Shown: positions 31,300-41,803 of the stretch, piece after piece | Position numbering within the stretch: the stretch's first letter is position 1 | How the letters are laid out: each line of letters begins with the position of its first letter | NCBI RefSeq assembly: GCF_019242955.1 | Contig: NZ_CP066129.1 | Location: 2,666,001-2,730,000 of the forward strand | DNA: 64,000 nucleotides | From: Morganella morganii | GTDB taxonomy: Bacteria > Pseudomonadota > Gammaproteobacteria > Enterobacterales > Enterobacteriaceae | Reading direction: 5' to 3' | Translations under genes and position numbers: made by a program | The notes under the pieces: generated by a model | Seen by the model: only the letters and a program-made list of their open reading frames with translations | The model's database searches: none | Told to the model about the DNA's origin: nothing

Positions 31300-32553
31300 T
31301 TACATGTGTTTGATGATTGCGTCACCAAACTCTGAGCATTTCAGGAGTTTAGCGCCTTCCATCAGACGTTCGAAATCGTAAGTGACAGTCTTGGCAGCGA
31401 TTGCCCCTTCCATTCCTTTAACGATTAAGTCAGCAGCCTCAAACCAGCCCATGTGGCGCAGCATCATCTCGGCAGAGAGGATTTCTGAGCCAGGGTTGAC
31501 TTTGTCCTGGCCGGCGTATTTTGGTGCGGTGCCGTGGGTGGCTTCGAACAGTGCGCATTCATCACCGATGTTGGCGCCCGGTGCGATACCGATACCGCCG
31601 ACCTGTGCTGCCAGGGCATCAGAAATATAGTCGCCGTTGAGGTTCATACAGGCGATAACGTCATATTCTGCCGGACGCAGCAGGATTTGTTGCAGGAATG
31701 CATCCGCAATCACATCTTTGATAATGATCTGTTTGCCGGTTTTCGGGTTTTTCAGGCTTAACCACGGGCCGCCGTCCAGTAATTCACCGCCGAACTCTTC
31801 ACGTGCCAGTTCGTATCCCCAGTCTTTGAAGGCACCTTCGGTGAACTTCATAATGTTGCCTTTATGAACCAGGGTGACGGAATCACGGTCGTTATCAATC
31901 GCGTAGTTAATCGCTGCGCGAACCAGACGTTTTGTTCCTTCTTCAGAGCACGGTTTGATACCGATACCGCAATCCTGCGGGAAGCGGATCTTGGTTACGC
32001 CCATTTCGTCCTGCAGGAATTTAATCACTTTATCAGCTTCCGCAGAACCGGCTTTCCACTCGATACCGGCGTAGATGTCTTCCGCGTTTTCACGGAAAAT
32101 CACCATATCAGTCAGTTCAGGTTGTTTTACCGGGCTCGGGGTGCCGGCATAGTAACGTACCGGACGCAGACAAACATACAAATCGAGGATCTGGCGCAGT
32201 GCCACGTTCAGGGAGCGGATACCGCCGCCGACCGGGGTGGTCAGAGGGCCTTTGATAGCCACGCGGTAGTCACGGATATAATCGAGGGTTTCATCCGGCA
32301 GCCAGACATCACTGCCATACAGTTTTGTGGATTTCTCACCGGTGTAGATTTCCATCCAGGAGATTTCACGCTTACCGCCGTAGGCTTTTTTTACAGCAGC
32401 ATCAACAACTTTAATCATTACAGGCGTTACATCAGCCCCGATTCCGTCCCCTTCAATAAACGGGATAACCGGATTGTCCGGAACGATTAATTTGCCTTGT
32501 GCGTCAATGGTGATTTTAGCGCCTTTCGCCGGAACAACTACTTTGCTTTCCAT
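31300..32553 (-). CDS. icd: Isocitrate dehydrogenase [NADP+]
   Basis: The 417-aa enzyme oxidises isocitrate to 2-oxoglutarate with NADP+ in the TCA cycle. The sequence follows E. coli Icd nearly throughout. It includes [13 protein letters not shown] with the regulatory serine that AceK phosphorylates, the substrate region [13 protein letters not shown], and [21 protein letters not shown]. The ATG at 32553 matches the E. coli start ([11 protein letters not shown]), with AAGGAGAGG upstream; the longer frame to 32643 is not coding. Its 3' end faces the prophage, and the last ~55 codons are probably supplied by phage DNA after integration. The gene appears intact. Confidence 0.97.
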   Translation of the reverse strand: MESKVVVPAKGAKITIDAQGKLIVPDNPVIPFIEGDGIGADVTPVMIKVVDAAVKKAYGGKREISWMEIYTGEKSTKLYGSDVWLPDETLDYIRDYRVAIKGPLTTPVGGGIRSLNVALRQILDLYVCLRPVRYYAGTPSPVKQPELTDMVIFRENAEDIYAGIEWKAGSAEADKVIKFLQDEMGVTKIRFPQDCGIGIKPCSEEGTKRLVRAAINYAIDNDRDSVTLVHKGNIMKFTEGAFKDWGYELAREEFGGELLDGGPWLSLKNPKTGKQIIIKDVIADAFLQQILLRPAEYDVIACMNLNGDYISDALAAQVGGIGIAPGANIGDECALFEATHGTAPKYAGQDKVNPGSEILSAEMMLRHMGWFEAADLIVKGMEGAIAAKTVTYDFERLMEGAKLLKCSEFGDAIIKHM

Positions 32554-32587
32554 CAACCTCTCCTTAATGTTATGTAAGCGCAATGCT

Positions 32588-32616
32588 TTGTTAATTTTTT
32601 GTAATGGCCCTGTCAA
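32588..32616 (-). promoter_or_regulatory. Candidate icd promoter
   Basis: On the minus strand a consensus -35 TTGACA (32611-32616) is followed after 17 bases by TAACAA, a weak -10. The start would lie about 30 bases ahead of the ATG. Divergently, a perfect TATAAT at 32662-32667 on the plus strand may serve rluE, without a good -35. Confidence 0.4.
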
Positions 32617-32804
32617 TACTACTTGAATAATTGCATCACGCAAATCCTAACTGTTTTAAGCTATAATGTAAGTCTCATTTTTTTTAAAAAAAGATATCAT
32701 GGCTGTCAAAACTCCCCGAATCCGTACGACCGAAAAAAAAACATTCACACCCGGCGGCACAGCGCCATCTGAATAAGCCTGCCCGTCAGCGCGGTCCGCG
32801 TAAA

Positions 32805-33341
32805 ATGGTTTTGTTTAACAAGCCGTTTGATGTACTGCCGCAATTTACCGGTGAACCCGGGCAGAATACGCTGAAGGACTATATTCCGATCAAAGATATT
32901 TATGCCGCCGGTCGTCTGGATCGCGACAGCGAAGGTTTATTAATCCTGACTAATGACGGTGTGTTGCAGGCCCGGCTGACACAGCCTGATCATAAAGCAG
33001 AGAAAGTGTATTACGCTCAGGTGGAAGGGATCCCGGATGAGGATGCGCTGAATCAGTTACGTAACGGTATCACTCTGAATGATGGCCCGACCCGCCCGGC
33101 AGGGGCGGAGATTGTTGCTGAGCCTGAATGGCTGTGGCCGCGTAATCCGCCTATCCGTGAGCGTAAATCTATCCCCGTTACCTGGCTGAAACTGACACTC
33201 AGAGAAGGCCGTAACCGCCAGGTGCGACGGATGACCGCACATATCGGACATCCGACTCTGCGCCTTATCCGCTGGCAGGTCGGTGACTATACCCTGGACG
33301 CACTGAAACCCGGTGACTGGAGAAGTATTAATGACATTTAA
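32805..33341 (+). CDS. rluE: 23S rRNA pseudouridine(2457) synthase; N-terminus out of frame
   Basis: The 178-codon frame covers the RluE catalytic domain: [11 protein letters not shown], then [13 protein letters not shown] with the catalytic Asp, and [13 protein letters not shown]. RluE makes pseudouridine at position 2457 of 23S rRNA. In E. coli there is a basic N-terminal extension. Here the same kind of extension ([21 protein letters not shown]) precedes the ATG at 32805 in frame, but its own start, ATG 32699, is in another frame. The two would join if the A9 tract at 32733-32741 had eight A. The true gene is probably 32699-33341 with a frameshift or slippage. It overlaps nudJ. Confidence 0.88.
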   Translation: MVLFNKPFDVLPQFTGEPGQNTLKDYIPIKDIYAAGRLDRDSEGLLILTNDGVLQARLTQPDHKAEKVYYAQVEGIPDEDALNQLRNGITLNDGPTRPAGAEIVAEPEWLWPRNPPIRERKSIPVTWLKLTLREGRNRQVRRMTAHIGHPTLRLIRWQVGDYTLDALKPGDWRSINDI

Positions 33342-33798
33342 GCCCCATATTACCGTGGCCTGCCTGGTCAGCGCCGGTGAGAAATTTCTGGTGGTGGAAG
33401 AGACGGTTAACGGTAAAGCGACCTGGAATCAGCCCGCCGGGCATCTGGAAGCCGGAGAATCCCTGATTGCCGCCGCAGAGCGCGAACTGTATGAGGAGAC
33501 CGGTATCCGTGCCACCCCCGATGCACTGCTGAAAATTCATCAGTGGGTTGCGCCGGACGGTACACCGTTTATCCGTTTTCTGTTCCGCGTGCTGCTGGAC
33601 GATGAATGTGAGACGCGCCCGCAGGACAGCGATATTGATTGCTGCCACTGGGTCAGTGCCGATGACATTATTCACAGCACGATACTGCGCTCCCCGCTGG
33701 TCAAAGAGAGTATGTTTGCCTGGTTTGCCGCTGAGCCGCAACCGCTGTCTCTGCTGGGAACATTCGGCGACGCATTCGGGGAACCGGTCGCGCCGTAA
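33331..33798 (+). CDS. nudJ: Nudix phosphatase NudJ
   Basis: This 155-aa Nudix hydrolase matches E. coli NudJ, which dephosphorylates HMP-pyrophosphate and nucleoside tri- and diphosphates. The Nudix box is complete: [20 protein letters not shown] then TG. The C-terminal phrases [15 protein letters not shown] and LRSPLVKES are specific to NudJ. The ATG at 33331 gives the E. coli-like start (M-T-F-K-P-H) and overlaps the rluE stop, so the two genes are coupled, as in E. coli. Confidence 0.95.
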   Translation: MTFKPHITVACLVSAGEKFLVVEETVNGKATWNQPAGHLEAGESLIAAAERELYEETGIRATPDALLKIHQWVAPDGTPFIRFLFRVLLDDECETRPQDSDIDCCHWVSADDIIHSTILRSPLVKESMFAWFAAEPQPLSLLGTFGDAFGEPVAP

Positions 33799-33969
33799 TA
33801 CATGGCGGGGAACAGACTGCGGAAAATACTTTGCGAAAAAAGTGCCGATCCCGCACCTGAGTGATGCGCCGCTGTACGTATCATGGTAAAGTACGGCGCT
33901 TGTTTTTTTCCCCGGTTCTTCTTCGCATAACCTGTTTGCGGGGCAGACCGAATCGCCGCGAGATCAGCC

Positions 33970-35073
33970 ATGTCAGATAACAGCCAGAAAAAAGTCATCG
34001 TCGGAATGTCCGGCGGTGTGGATTCCTCCGTCTCAGCCTATTTACTGCAACAGCAGGGTTATCAGGTGACCGGGCTGTTTATGAAGAACTGGGAAGAGGA
34101 TGATGATACCGAGTATTGTTCCGCCGCCGCTGACCTGGCGGATGCGCAGGCGGTATGTGATAAACTCGGCATTGAACTGCTGACGATCAACTTCGCGGCG
34201 GAATACTGGGATAATGTGTTTGAGCATTTCCTGGAAGAATATAAAGCGGGACGCACACCGAACCCGGATATTCTGTGCAACAAAGAAATCAAATTCAAAG
34301 CGTTCCTGGAATATGCCGCAGAAGATCTCGGGGCTGATTATATCGCCACCGGCCATTATGTGCGCCGCCGCGATATTAACGGTACCACGCAGTTACTGCG
34401 CGGCCTGGACAGCAACAAAGATCAGAGCTACTTCCTGTATACACTGAGTCACGACCAGGTGGCACAAAGCCTGTTCCCGGTCGGGGAGCTGGAAAAACCG
34501 GAAGTCCGCCGCATTGCGGAACAATTAGGTCTTATCACCGCGAAGAAAAAAGATTCCACCGGGATCTGTTTTATCGGTGAGCGCAAGTTCCGTGACTTCC
34601 TCGCCCGTTACCTGCCGGCTAAACCCGGCCCGATTATGACCGTTGATGGTCAGGAGATCGGTCAGCATGACGGGCTGATGTATCATACCCTCGGTCAGCG
34701 CAAAGGGCTGAAAATCGGCGGAACCCGTGAAGGTTCAGATGAGCCGTGGTATGTTGTCGACAAAGACGTTGAAAATAATATTCTGATTGTTGCGCAGGGC
34801 CATGAACACCCGCGTCTGATGTCTGCCGGGCTTATCGCGCAGCAGCTGGACTGGGTATCACGTGAGCCGCTGACACAGCCAATGCGCTGTGTGGTGAAAA
34901 CCCGTTACCGTCAGGAAGATATCCCCTGTACTGTCACCCCGCTTGGTGATGACAAAATCAGTGTCCGGTTTGATAACCCGGTTGCTGCGGTCACCCCGGG
35001 TCAGTCCGCTGTTTTTTATCAGGATGAAGTCTGCCTGGGCGGCGGCGTCATTGAAGCGCGTATTACGGAGTGA
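33970..35073 (+). CDS. mnmA: tRNA-specific 2-thiouridylase MnmA
   Basis: The 367-aa enzyme adds sulfur to U34 of tRNA for Glu, Gln and Lys. An N-terminal PP-loop ([15 protein letters not shown]) binds ATP. The catalytic cysteines appear in [12 protein letters not shown] (C~103) and [12 protein letters not shown] (C~200). The C-terminal beta-barrel is complete. The length equals that of E. coli MnmA (368). It starts an operon with hflD, whose gene overlaps its end. Confidence 0.97.
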   Translation: MSDNSQKKVIVGMSGGVDSSVSAYLLQQQGYQVTGLFMKNWEEDDDTEYCSAAADLADAQAVCDKLGIELLTINFAAEYWDNVFEHFLEEYKAGRTPNPDILCNKEIKFKAFLEYAAEDLGADYIATGHYVRRRDINGTTQLLRGLDSNKDQSYFLYTLSHDQVAQSLFPVGELEKPEVRRIAEQLGLITAKKKDSTGICFIGERKFRDFLARYLPAKPGPIMTVDGQEIGQHDGLMYHTLGQRKGLKIGGTREGSDEPWYVVDKDVENNILIVAQGHEHPRLMSAGLIAQQLDWVSREPLTQPMRCVVKTRYRQEDIPCTVTPLGDDKISVRFDNPVAAVTPGQSAVFYQDEVCLGGGVIEARITE

Positions 35074-35075
35074 TT

Positions 35076-35705
35076 ATGGCTAAAAATTATGAAGACATAA
35101 CCCTCGCCCTGGGCGGTATCTGCCAGGCCGCGCGCCTGGTACAACAACTGGCGCATGAAGGTCAGACTGATAACGACGCGGTTGATGTGATGATCAACAG
35201 CGTCATCAATAATAATCCGTCTTCCGTCCTCAATGTCTACGGCGACAATGTACAGAATCTGCATACCGGCCTGTCCGTATTCGCCGGGATGTTTAATATG
35301 ACCGGTACTCAGGGGCTGAATGCCGAGCTGACCCGCTATATGCTGGGTGTGATGCTGCTGGAGCGCCGACTGTATAAAGCGCCGGGGGCGATGGACGAAC
35401 TCGGCCGCCGTATTGATAACCTTGAACACCAGCGCGACCATTTCGGTTTGTCACAGGAAGCTATGCTCAATACCATCGCCGGTATCTATGTGGACAACAT
35501 CAGCAGTCTCGGTCCGCGCATCCAGGTGACCGGCTCGCCGGAGATCCTGCGTAATACCCTTATTCAGGCTAAAGTCCGCTCGCTGTTACTGAGCGGTATC
35601 CGCAGCGCCGTGCTCTGGCGTCAGGTCGGCGGTAACCGTTTACAGCTGCTGTTTTCCCGTTCACGTCTGGTGGACACAGCCAAATATCTTCTCGCTCAAC
35701 ACTAA
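35076..35705 (+). CDS. hflD: High frequency lysogenisation protein HflD
   Basis: The 209-aa protein matches E. coli HflD, a peripheral inner-membrane protein that binds lambda CII and lowers lysogeny. Phrases such as GLNAELTRYMLGVMLLERRL and SLGPRIQVTGSPEIL are diagnostic. I use the ATG at 35076, matching E. coli M-A-K-N-Y; the frame opens two codons earlier. It lies between mnmA and purB as in E. coli. Confidence 0.95.
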   Translation: MAKNYEDITLALGGICQAARLVQQLAHEGQTDNDAVDVMINSVINNNPSSVLNVYGDNVQNLHTGLSVFAGMFNMTGTQGLNAELTRYMLGVMLLERRLYKAPGAMDELGRRIDNLEHQRDHFGLSQEAMLNTIAGIYVDNISSLGPRIQVTGSPEILRNTLIQAKVRSLLLSGIRSAVLWRQVGGNRLQLLFSRSRLVDTAKYLLAQH

Positions 35706-37094
<1,389 letters not shown>

Positions 37095-37121
37095 TAGTTA
37101 ATATACTAATAATTAATAACA

Positions 37122-37149
37122 CGGAGGCAGAGAATATCTGCCTCTTTTT
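37122..37149 (+). terminator. Terminator of purB
   Basis: GAGGCAGA and TCTGCCTC pair around GAATA and are followed by seven T. Confidence 0.9.
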
Positions 37150-37267
37150 TTATGATTAAACGCATATCTGACGTATTATTTGACGTACAAGTTCCCCCGC
37201 CTTCATGTAAACTGTTACAATTCACATCGTTATTTGTTCGGATATCTGTCTTTGTAAGGAATTGTGT

Positions 37268-37942
37268 ATGCGTGTACTCATCGTGGAAGATAACAACTTA
37301 CTCCGTCACCATCTGACGGTTCAGATCCGCGACCTCGGCCACCAGGTTGATGCGGCCGAAGATTCAAAAGAAGCAGATTATTTTCTTCAGGAAAGTCAGC
37401 CGGATATCGCTGTAGTTGACCTCGGTCTGCCCGGTGAGGACGGTATGGTAATGATCGCCCGCTGGCGTCAGCAGCAGGTCAAAATTCCGATTATGGTACT
37501 GACCGCCCGTGAAAGCTGGCAGGAAAAAGTCGCCGCACTGAATGCCGGGGCGGATGATTATGTTACCAAACCTTTCCAGCTGGAAGAGATTGTCGCACGC
37601 ATGCAGGCACTGATGCGCCGTAACAGCGGCCTTGCCTCCCAGACACTGGAACTGGGTATTTTTGTTATCGATCTTTCCCGCAAAGAATTCCTGGTTGACG
37701 GTAATACCGTCAAACTGACCGCATTTGAATACACGATTATTGAAACACTGATGCGCAATAATGGTAAGGTTGTCAGTAAAGATTCCCTGATGCGCCAGCT
37801 CTATCCGGATGCCGAACTGCGTGAAAGTCATACCATTGATGTGCTGATGGGACGTCTGCGCAAAAAAATTCAGGCATTTACCGATATTGATGCCATTATC
37901 ACTGTCCGCGGACAGGGCTACCGCTTTGACGCCGGGAAGTAA
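37268..37942 (+). CDS. phoP: Response regulator PhoP
   Basis: The 224-aa OmpR-family regulator controls genes for low magnesium, acid and antimicrobial-peptide response. The receiver domain has the phospho-acceptor Asp in [11 protein letters not shown] (~residue 51), T in LTARES and K in VTKPFQ. The winged helix follows (residues ~130-222), ending VRGQGYRFD. Identity to E. coli PhoP is high and the length is 223-224. The ATG at 37268 (M-R-V-L-I-V-E-D) is preceded by TAAGGA. It is followed by phoQ after ~30 bp. A canonical PhoP box is not clear upstream. Confidence 0.97.
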   Translation: MRVLIVEDNNLLRHHLTVQIRDLGHQVDAAEDSKEADYFLQESQPDIAVVDLGLPGEDGMVMIARWRQQQVKIPIMVLTARESWQEKVAALNAGADDYVTKPFQLEEIVARMQALMRRNSGLASQTLELGIFVIDLSRKEFLVDGNTVKLTAFEYTIIETLMRNNGKVVSKDSLMRQLYPDAELRESHTIDVLMGRLRKKIQAFTDIDAIITVRGQGYRFDAGK

Positions 37943-37974
37943 CAGACGCCGCTTCAACCACTGAGGTATTGCGC

Positions 37975-39444
37975 ATGACCAGGCGAAAAACGCGCCCTTT
38001 TTCTCTGCGGACCCGGTTTTTACTGGCAACATTTGCTGTGATCCTCGCGATGACACTCTCTTACGGTGCGGTGGCGCTGGTCGGTTATCTGGTCAGTTTT
38101 GATAAAACCACCTACACCATGCTGCGCAGCCAGAGTAATCTGTTTTACAGCCTGTCGCAGTGGGATAACGGAAAACTCAATATCCGTTTTCCGCCGAATT
38201 TCTCACTGAATGCCCCGTCTGTGGTACTGATTTATGACGATAATCAGAATCTGCTATGGCGGCAGTATCATATCGATGCACTGGAAAAAGTGATTCCGGC
38301 CAAATGGCTGACCAAAGAGGGATTGTATGATCTGAATACCTCGCTGGATGCCACCAAATCGCTGCTGGTTAATACCCCGCTTTTTGCCACGGAAGATATC
38401 CGGATTAATGACCTCGATGATGATCATGATGGCCGGATGATCCACTCCGTATCGGTCAGCCGTTACGGCAAAACCGATACCCTGCCCCCGCTGACGATTG
38501 TCGTGGTTGATACCATCCCGCAGAATCTGCAAAAAACATTCCGTGTCTGGGAGTGGTTCGGCTATGTGGTGCTGGCCAACCTGTTCCTGCTCACACCGCT
38601 GATCTGGCTGGCGGCACACTGGAGCCTGCGGCCGATCAATGCGCTCAGCGGGCAAATCAGCGCCCTCGAAAAAGGTGAGCGGGAAGATCTGGATGAAACA
38701 CCACCCAGCGAACTGCGCGGACTGGTGCGTAACCTGAATCTGTTGCTGCACAGCGAACGGGAACGCTACACCCGGTATCAGCGGACACTTTCTGATCTGA
38801 CCCACAGCCTGAAAACCCCGCTGGCAGTGCTGCAAAGCACCCTGCGTTCGCTGCGCAGCGGCAAAGACATGACAATTGAAACCGCCGAGCCGGTTATGCT
38901 CGAACAAATAGGACGAATTTCCCAGCAGGTCGGATATTATCTGCACCGTGCCAGCATCGGCGGTGATAATACCGTGCTGATGCGGGATATTTCTTCCGTA
39001 CCCGCCCTGATTGACAGCCTCGCCAGCGCGCTCAGTAAAGTGTATCAGCGCAAAGGGGTGGATATTACTGTTGATATTCCGCCGGATATTACCTGGCTGG
39101 GACAGCAGAATGACTTTATGGAAGTCATGGGAAATATCATGGAGAACGCCTGCAAATACTGTCTGGAGTTTGTCGAGGTGACAGCACAGTGGCAGCATGA
39201 TGCCGTTATTCTGATCGTCGATGATGATGGTCCGGGTGTGCCGGAAGAGAAACGGGAACTGATTTTCAGCCGCGGGCAGCGTGTTGATACTCTGCGCCCG
39301 GGACAGGGGCTGGGCCTGGCGATTGTCACCGATATTCTGGAGCAGTATGACGGCGGTGCGGTTGTCACCGACAGTCCGCTGGGCGGCGCCCGTATTACCG
39401 TGACTTTCCGCCGCCAGGCGGTTCACGACGAAAACACGGACTGA
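37975..39444 (+). CDS. phoQ: Sensor histidine kinase PhoQ
   Basis: The 489-aa sensor has two membrane segments (~residues 14-38 and ~190-212) flanking a PAS-like periplasmic domain. It carries the acidic patch DLDDDHDG that holds divalent cations against the membrane. A HAMP linker, the H-box LTHSLKTPLAVLQS (His ~275) and ATPase boxes NACKYCLEF and DDGPGVPEE follow. It is a kinase/phosphatase for PhoP. I use the ATG at 37975; the frame could open at TTG 37969. Confidence 0.96.
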   Translation: MTRRKTRPFSLRTRFLLATFAVILAMTLSYGAVALVGYLVSFDKTTYTMLRSQSNLFYSLSQWDNGKLNIRFPPNFSLNAPSVVLIYDDNQNLLWRQYHIDALEKVIPAKWLTKEGLYDLNTSLDATKSLLVNTPLFATEDIRINDLDDDHDGRMIHSVSVSRYGKTDTLPPLTIVVVDTIPQNLQKTFRVWEWFGYVVLANLFLLTPLIWLAAHWSLRPINALSGQISALEKGEREDLDETPPSELRGLVRNLNLLLHSERERYTRYQRTLSDLTHSLKTPLAVLQSTLRSLRSGKDMTIETAEPVMLEQIGRISQQVGYYLHRASIGGDNTVLMRDISSVPALIDSLASALSKVYQRKGVDITVDIPPDITWLGQQNDFMEVMGNIMENACKYCLEFVEVTAQWQHDAVILIVDDDGPGVPEEKRELIFSRGQRVDTLRPGQGLGLAIVTDILEQYDGGAVVTDSPLGGARITVTFRRQAVHDENTD

Positions 39445-39555
39445 TAATCAGTCTGCCGGGCACGTAATTTATCAGTACAGGCATGAATAAAACGTGTCTT
39501 TTTCCGTTATACTCCCTTCATCTGCCTGATCACGGCGTTTATTGAGGACGACTAC

Positions 39556-40677
39556 ATGGATTATGAACTGAATTTAGACTGGCAGACCTTTATGGAAAGC
39601 CACTGGCAAAAACGTCCGTTACTGATCAAAGGTGGTTTCCGCAATTTCCGCGACACGATTTCCCCGGATGAACTGGCGGGACTGGCGATGGAAAATGAAA
39701 TCGACAGCCGTATGGTCACCCGCTTCAATGGCAAGTGGGATGTGCGCCACGGGCCGTTTCAGGAATTTGACGGACTGGGAGAGAAAGACTGGTCAATCCT
39801 GGTTCAGGCCGTTGATCACTGGCATTTCCCGTCTGCCGCGCTGATGAAGCCGTTCCGCTGTCTGTCTGACTGGCGCATGGATGACCTGATGATCTCTTAT
39901 TCTGTTCCGGGCGGCGGTGTGGGTCCGCATCTGGATCAGTATGATGTGTTTATTATCCAGGGTCAGGGGCGCCGCCGCTGGCGTGTCGGGGAAAAAATCC
40001 CGATGAAACAGCACGCGCCACATCCGGATCTGTTACAGGTCGATCCGTTTGACGCTATCATTGATGAAGAAATGGTACCAGGCGATATCCTCTATATTCC
40101 GCCCGGATTCCCGCATGAAGGCTATGCCATTGAGGAATCACTGAACTATTCCGTCGGTTTCCGTGCACCGAATGCCCGTGAACTGTTCAGCGGCTTTGCC
40201 GATTATATCATTGCCAATGAGCTGGGCAGTTACCGCTACAGTGATCCGGATCTGGCGTTCCGCGATAATCCGGCATTAATTCAGCAGGGTGAACTGACCA
40301 AGCTGCACGGTATGATGCAGGATTTACTCGACCAGCCGGATGTGTTCCGTCAGTGGTTCGGGGAGTTTATTTCCCAGTCCCGCCATGAGCTGGATCTGGC
40401 ACCACCGGAGCCGTCATACAGCCCGGATGAAATTCAGGAACTGCTGTCTCAGGGCGAATCCCTGTTCCGCCTGAACGGTCTGCGTGTACTGCGTGTCGGT
40501 GATACCTGTTTCGTTAACGGCGAAGCCCTGAAAACCCCGCATATTGAAGCCGCAGACGTACTCTGCCAGTATGATGAAGTGACTGCTGCTATGCTGGGGG
40601 ATGCTATCAGCGATCCGGAATTTGTGACGCTGCTGACTGTCCTGATCAATAGCGGTTACTGGTATTTTGATGATTAA
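39556..40677 (+). CDS. roxA: 50S ribosomal protein L16 arginine 3-hydroxylase RoxA
   Basis: The 373-aa protein is a JmjC/cupin-type 2-oxoglutarate and Fe(II) oxygenase that hydroxylates Arg81 of ribosomal protein L16 (E. coli YcfD). The metal triad is visible as HLDQYD (H and D) and the later His in GFPHEGYAIEE. The C-terminal helical and winged-helix parts are complete. It follows phoQ with a 111-bp gap and ends at a palindromic terminator shared with the fimbrial operon. Confidence 0.95.
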   Translation: MDYELNLDWQTFMESHWQKRPLLIKGGFRNFRDTISPDELAGLAMENEIDSRMVTRFNGKWDVRHGPFQEFDGLGEKDWSILVQAVDHWHFPSAALMKPFRCLSDWRMDDLMISYSVPGGGVGPHLDQYDVFIIQGQGRRRWRVGEKIPMKQHAPHPDLLQVDPFDAIIDEEMVPGDILYIPPGFPHEGYAIEESLNYSVGFRAPNARELFSGFADYIIANELGSYRYSDPDLAFRDNPALIQQGELTKLHGMMQDLLDQPDVFRQWFGEFISQSRHELDLAPPEPSYSPDEIQELLSQGESLFRLNGLRVLRVGDTCFVNGEALKTPHIEAADVLCQYDEVTAAMLGDAISDPEFVTLLTVLINSGYWYFDD

Positions 40678-40711
40678 TCAGCAATAAAACCCTGTTCACC
40701 GTTCAGATAAA

Positions 40712-40740
40712 AACGCCACGTGATATCACGTGGCGTTTTT
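40712..40740. terminator. Bidirectional terminator between roxA and the fimbrial operon
   Basis: AACGCCACGTGATATCACGTGGCGTT is not read out in full here; its 13-bp half AACGCCACGTGAT is perfectly repeated in inverse. T runs follow on the plus strand, and A runs on the other side supply T on the minus strand. It ends the two convergent operons. Confidence 0.9.
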
Positions 40741-41796
40741 TTACTGATAGCGGATAGTGTAATGCAGGATAGTCTCTGCCGTTCCCGGCTCAATAATATC
40801 CCGTGTCTGCACAAACGCAGCCTGTAGCCGGAGCTCTGCCCGCTGTGCTGTTATCTCATCAAATAAAAGCGATTCCCCGAACGTAACCGGTCTGCCATTG
40901 TGCAGCAGCCTGACCCCCACACCGGCTGCACTGCCTTTTTGTCGCGTCAGCTTCAGTGTTCCCGGGCTGTTTTTCGCGGCAAATACATTGCCGGTCAGGC
41001 GAATGTCCGCCCGTATCAGTTTGCTGCATTGCAGTGCGATCGTCAGATTGCGGACACTCCCCGGGGCAACAGAGCCTTTACCGCTGAAATCTGTCCGCGA
41101 TACGGTACCTAAATCCACATCGGTTTCCGTCTGCGGATCAAGATCGCAGGAATGTTGCCTGACCGTAAATTCGCCCAGATGTAACCTGGATTCAACAATA
41201 TGATACCTTTCCCACGGCCACTGTCCGTCAACACGCATTGAGAGCTGCCCCAGATAGCCGCCGGGATGATGTGCCGTTATTTGCGGTTTCAGCTTATAAA
41301 GAGTGACCATAACCCGCACCCGGTATGACTGAGACGGCTTCATCCCGCTGCTGATCGTACACAACCGTTTATTGGCACTGTTGTTGTCCGGTGAGTCACG
41401 GCCATCCACATAATGTGACGACTTCATACATTCCGGATGCTCCGCCACCGCTCCCAGGCTGTAACCAATACCACCGGGAAGTTCATAGATTGTTTGCCCT
41501 GAGGCGTGCTGTATTTTATTACCCGGTATACCGCCCACCAGCACAAATTCAATCGTTTTACCCGGTTCAATCCGGCACTGATAGGCATCAATACTGTCAG
41601 AGAAAATGGTTTCTCCGATCTGTCCGCCGACAGGGATATTATCCGCCGCGTTGATAACGTTGCCGGGTATATGAATAGTCGCCTCCGGTGTTATCAGTAC
41701 ACAGGTTTCCCCGGCTGAAGCAGATAAAACTCCCCCTGCTGTCAGCCAGAAAAAGAAACCGGCACCACATAGTATTCTGAACTGAAAAAACATCAT
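40741..41796 (-). CDS. Fimbrial tip adhesin-like protein
   Basis: The 351-aa secreted protein has a signal peptide (cut after ~residue 28, SASA-GET), an N-terminal lectin-like half with paired cysteines and a C-terminal pilin domain. The pilin domain begins at CDLDPQTETDVDLGTV and ends IEPGTAETILHYTIRYQ, with the beta-zipper and penultimate Tyr region recognised by chaperones. Two-domain architecture at the end of a chaperone-usher operon points to the tip adhesin. Receptor specificity cannot be told. It follows the usher by seven bases. Confidence 0.85.
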   Translation of the reverse strand: MMFFQFRILCGAGFFFWLTAGGVLSASAGETCVLITPEATIHIPGNVINAADNIPVGGQIGETIFSDSIDAYQCRIEPGKTIEFVLVGGIPGNKIQHASGQTIYELPGGIGYSLGAVAEHPECMKSSHYVDGRDSPDNNSANKRLCTISSGMKPSQSYRVRVMVTLYKLKPQITAHHPGGYLGQLSMRVDGQWPWERYHIVESRLHLGEFTVRQHSCDLDPQTETDVDLGTVSRTDFSGKGSVAPGSVRNLTIALQCSKLIRADIRLTGNVFAAKNSPGTLKLTRQKGSAAGVGVRLLHNGRPVTFGESLLFDEITAQRAELRLQAAFVQTRDIIEPGTAETILHYTIRYQ

Positions 41797-41803
41797 TGCT
41801 CCT

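Noticed and set aside
37180-37267. PhoP box (direct GTTTA repeats) upstream of phoP
   Set aside because: Only a single TGTAAAC element is visible; the second half with correct spacing is absent.
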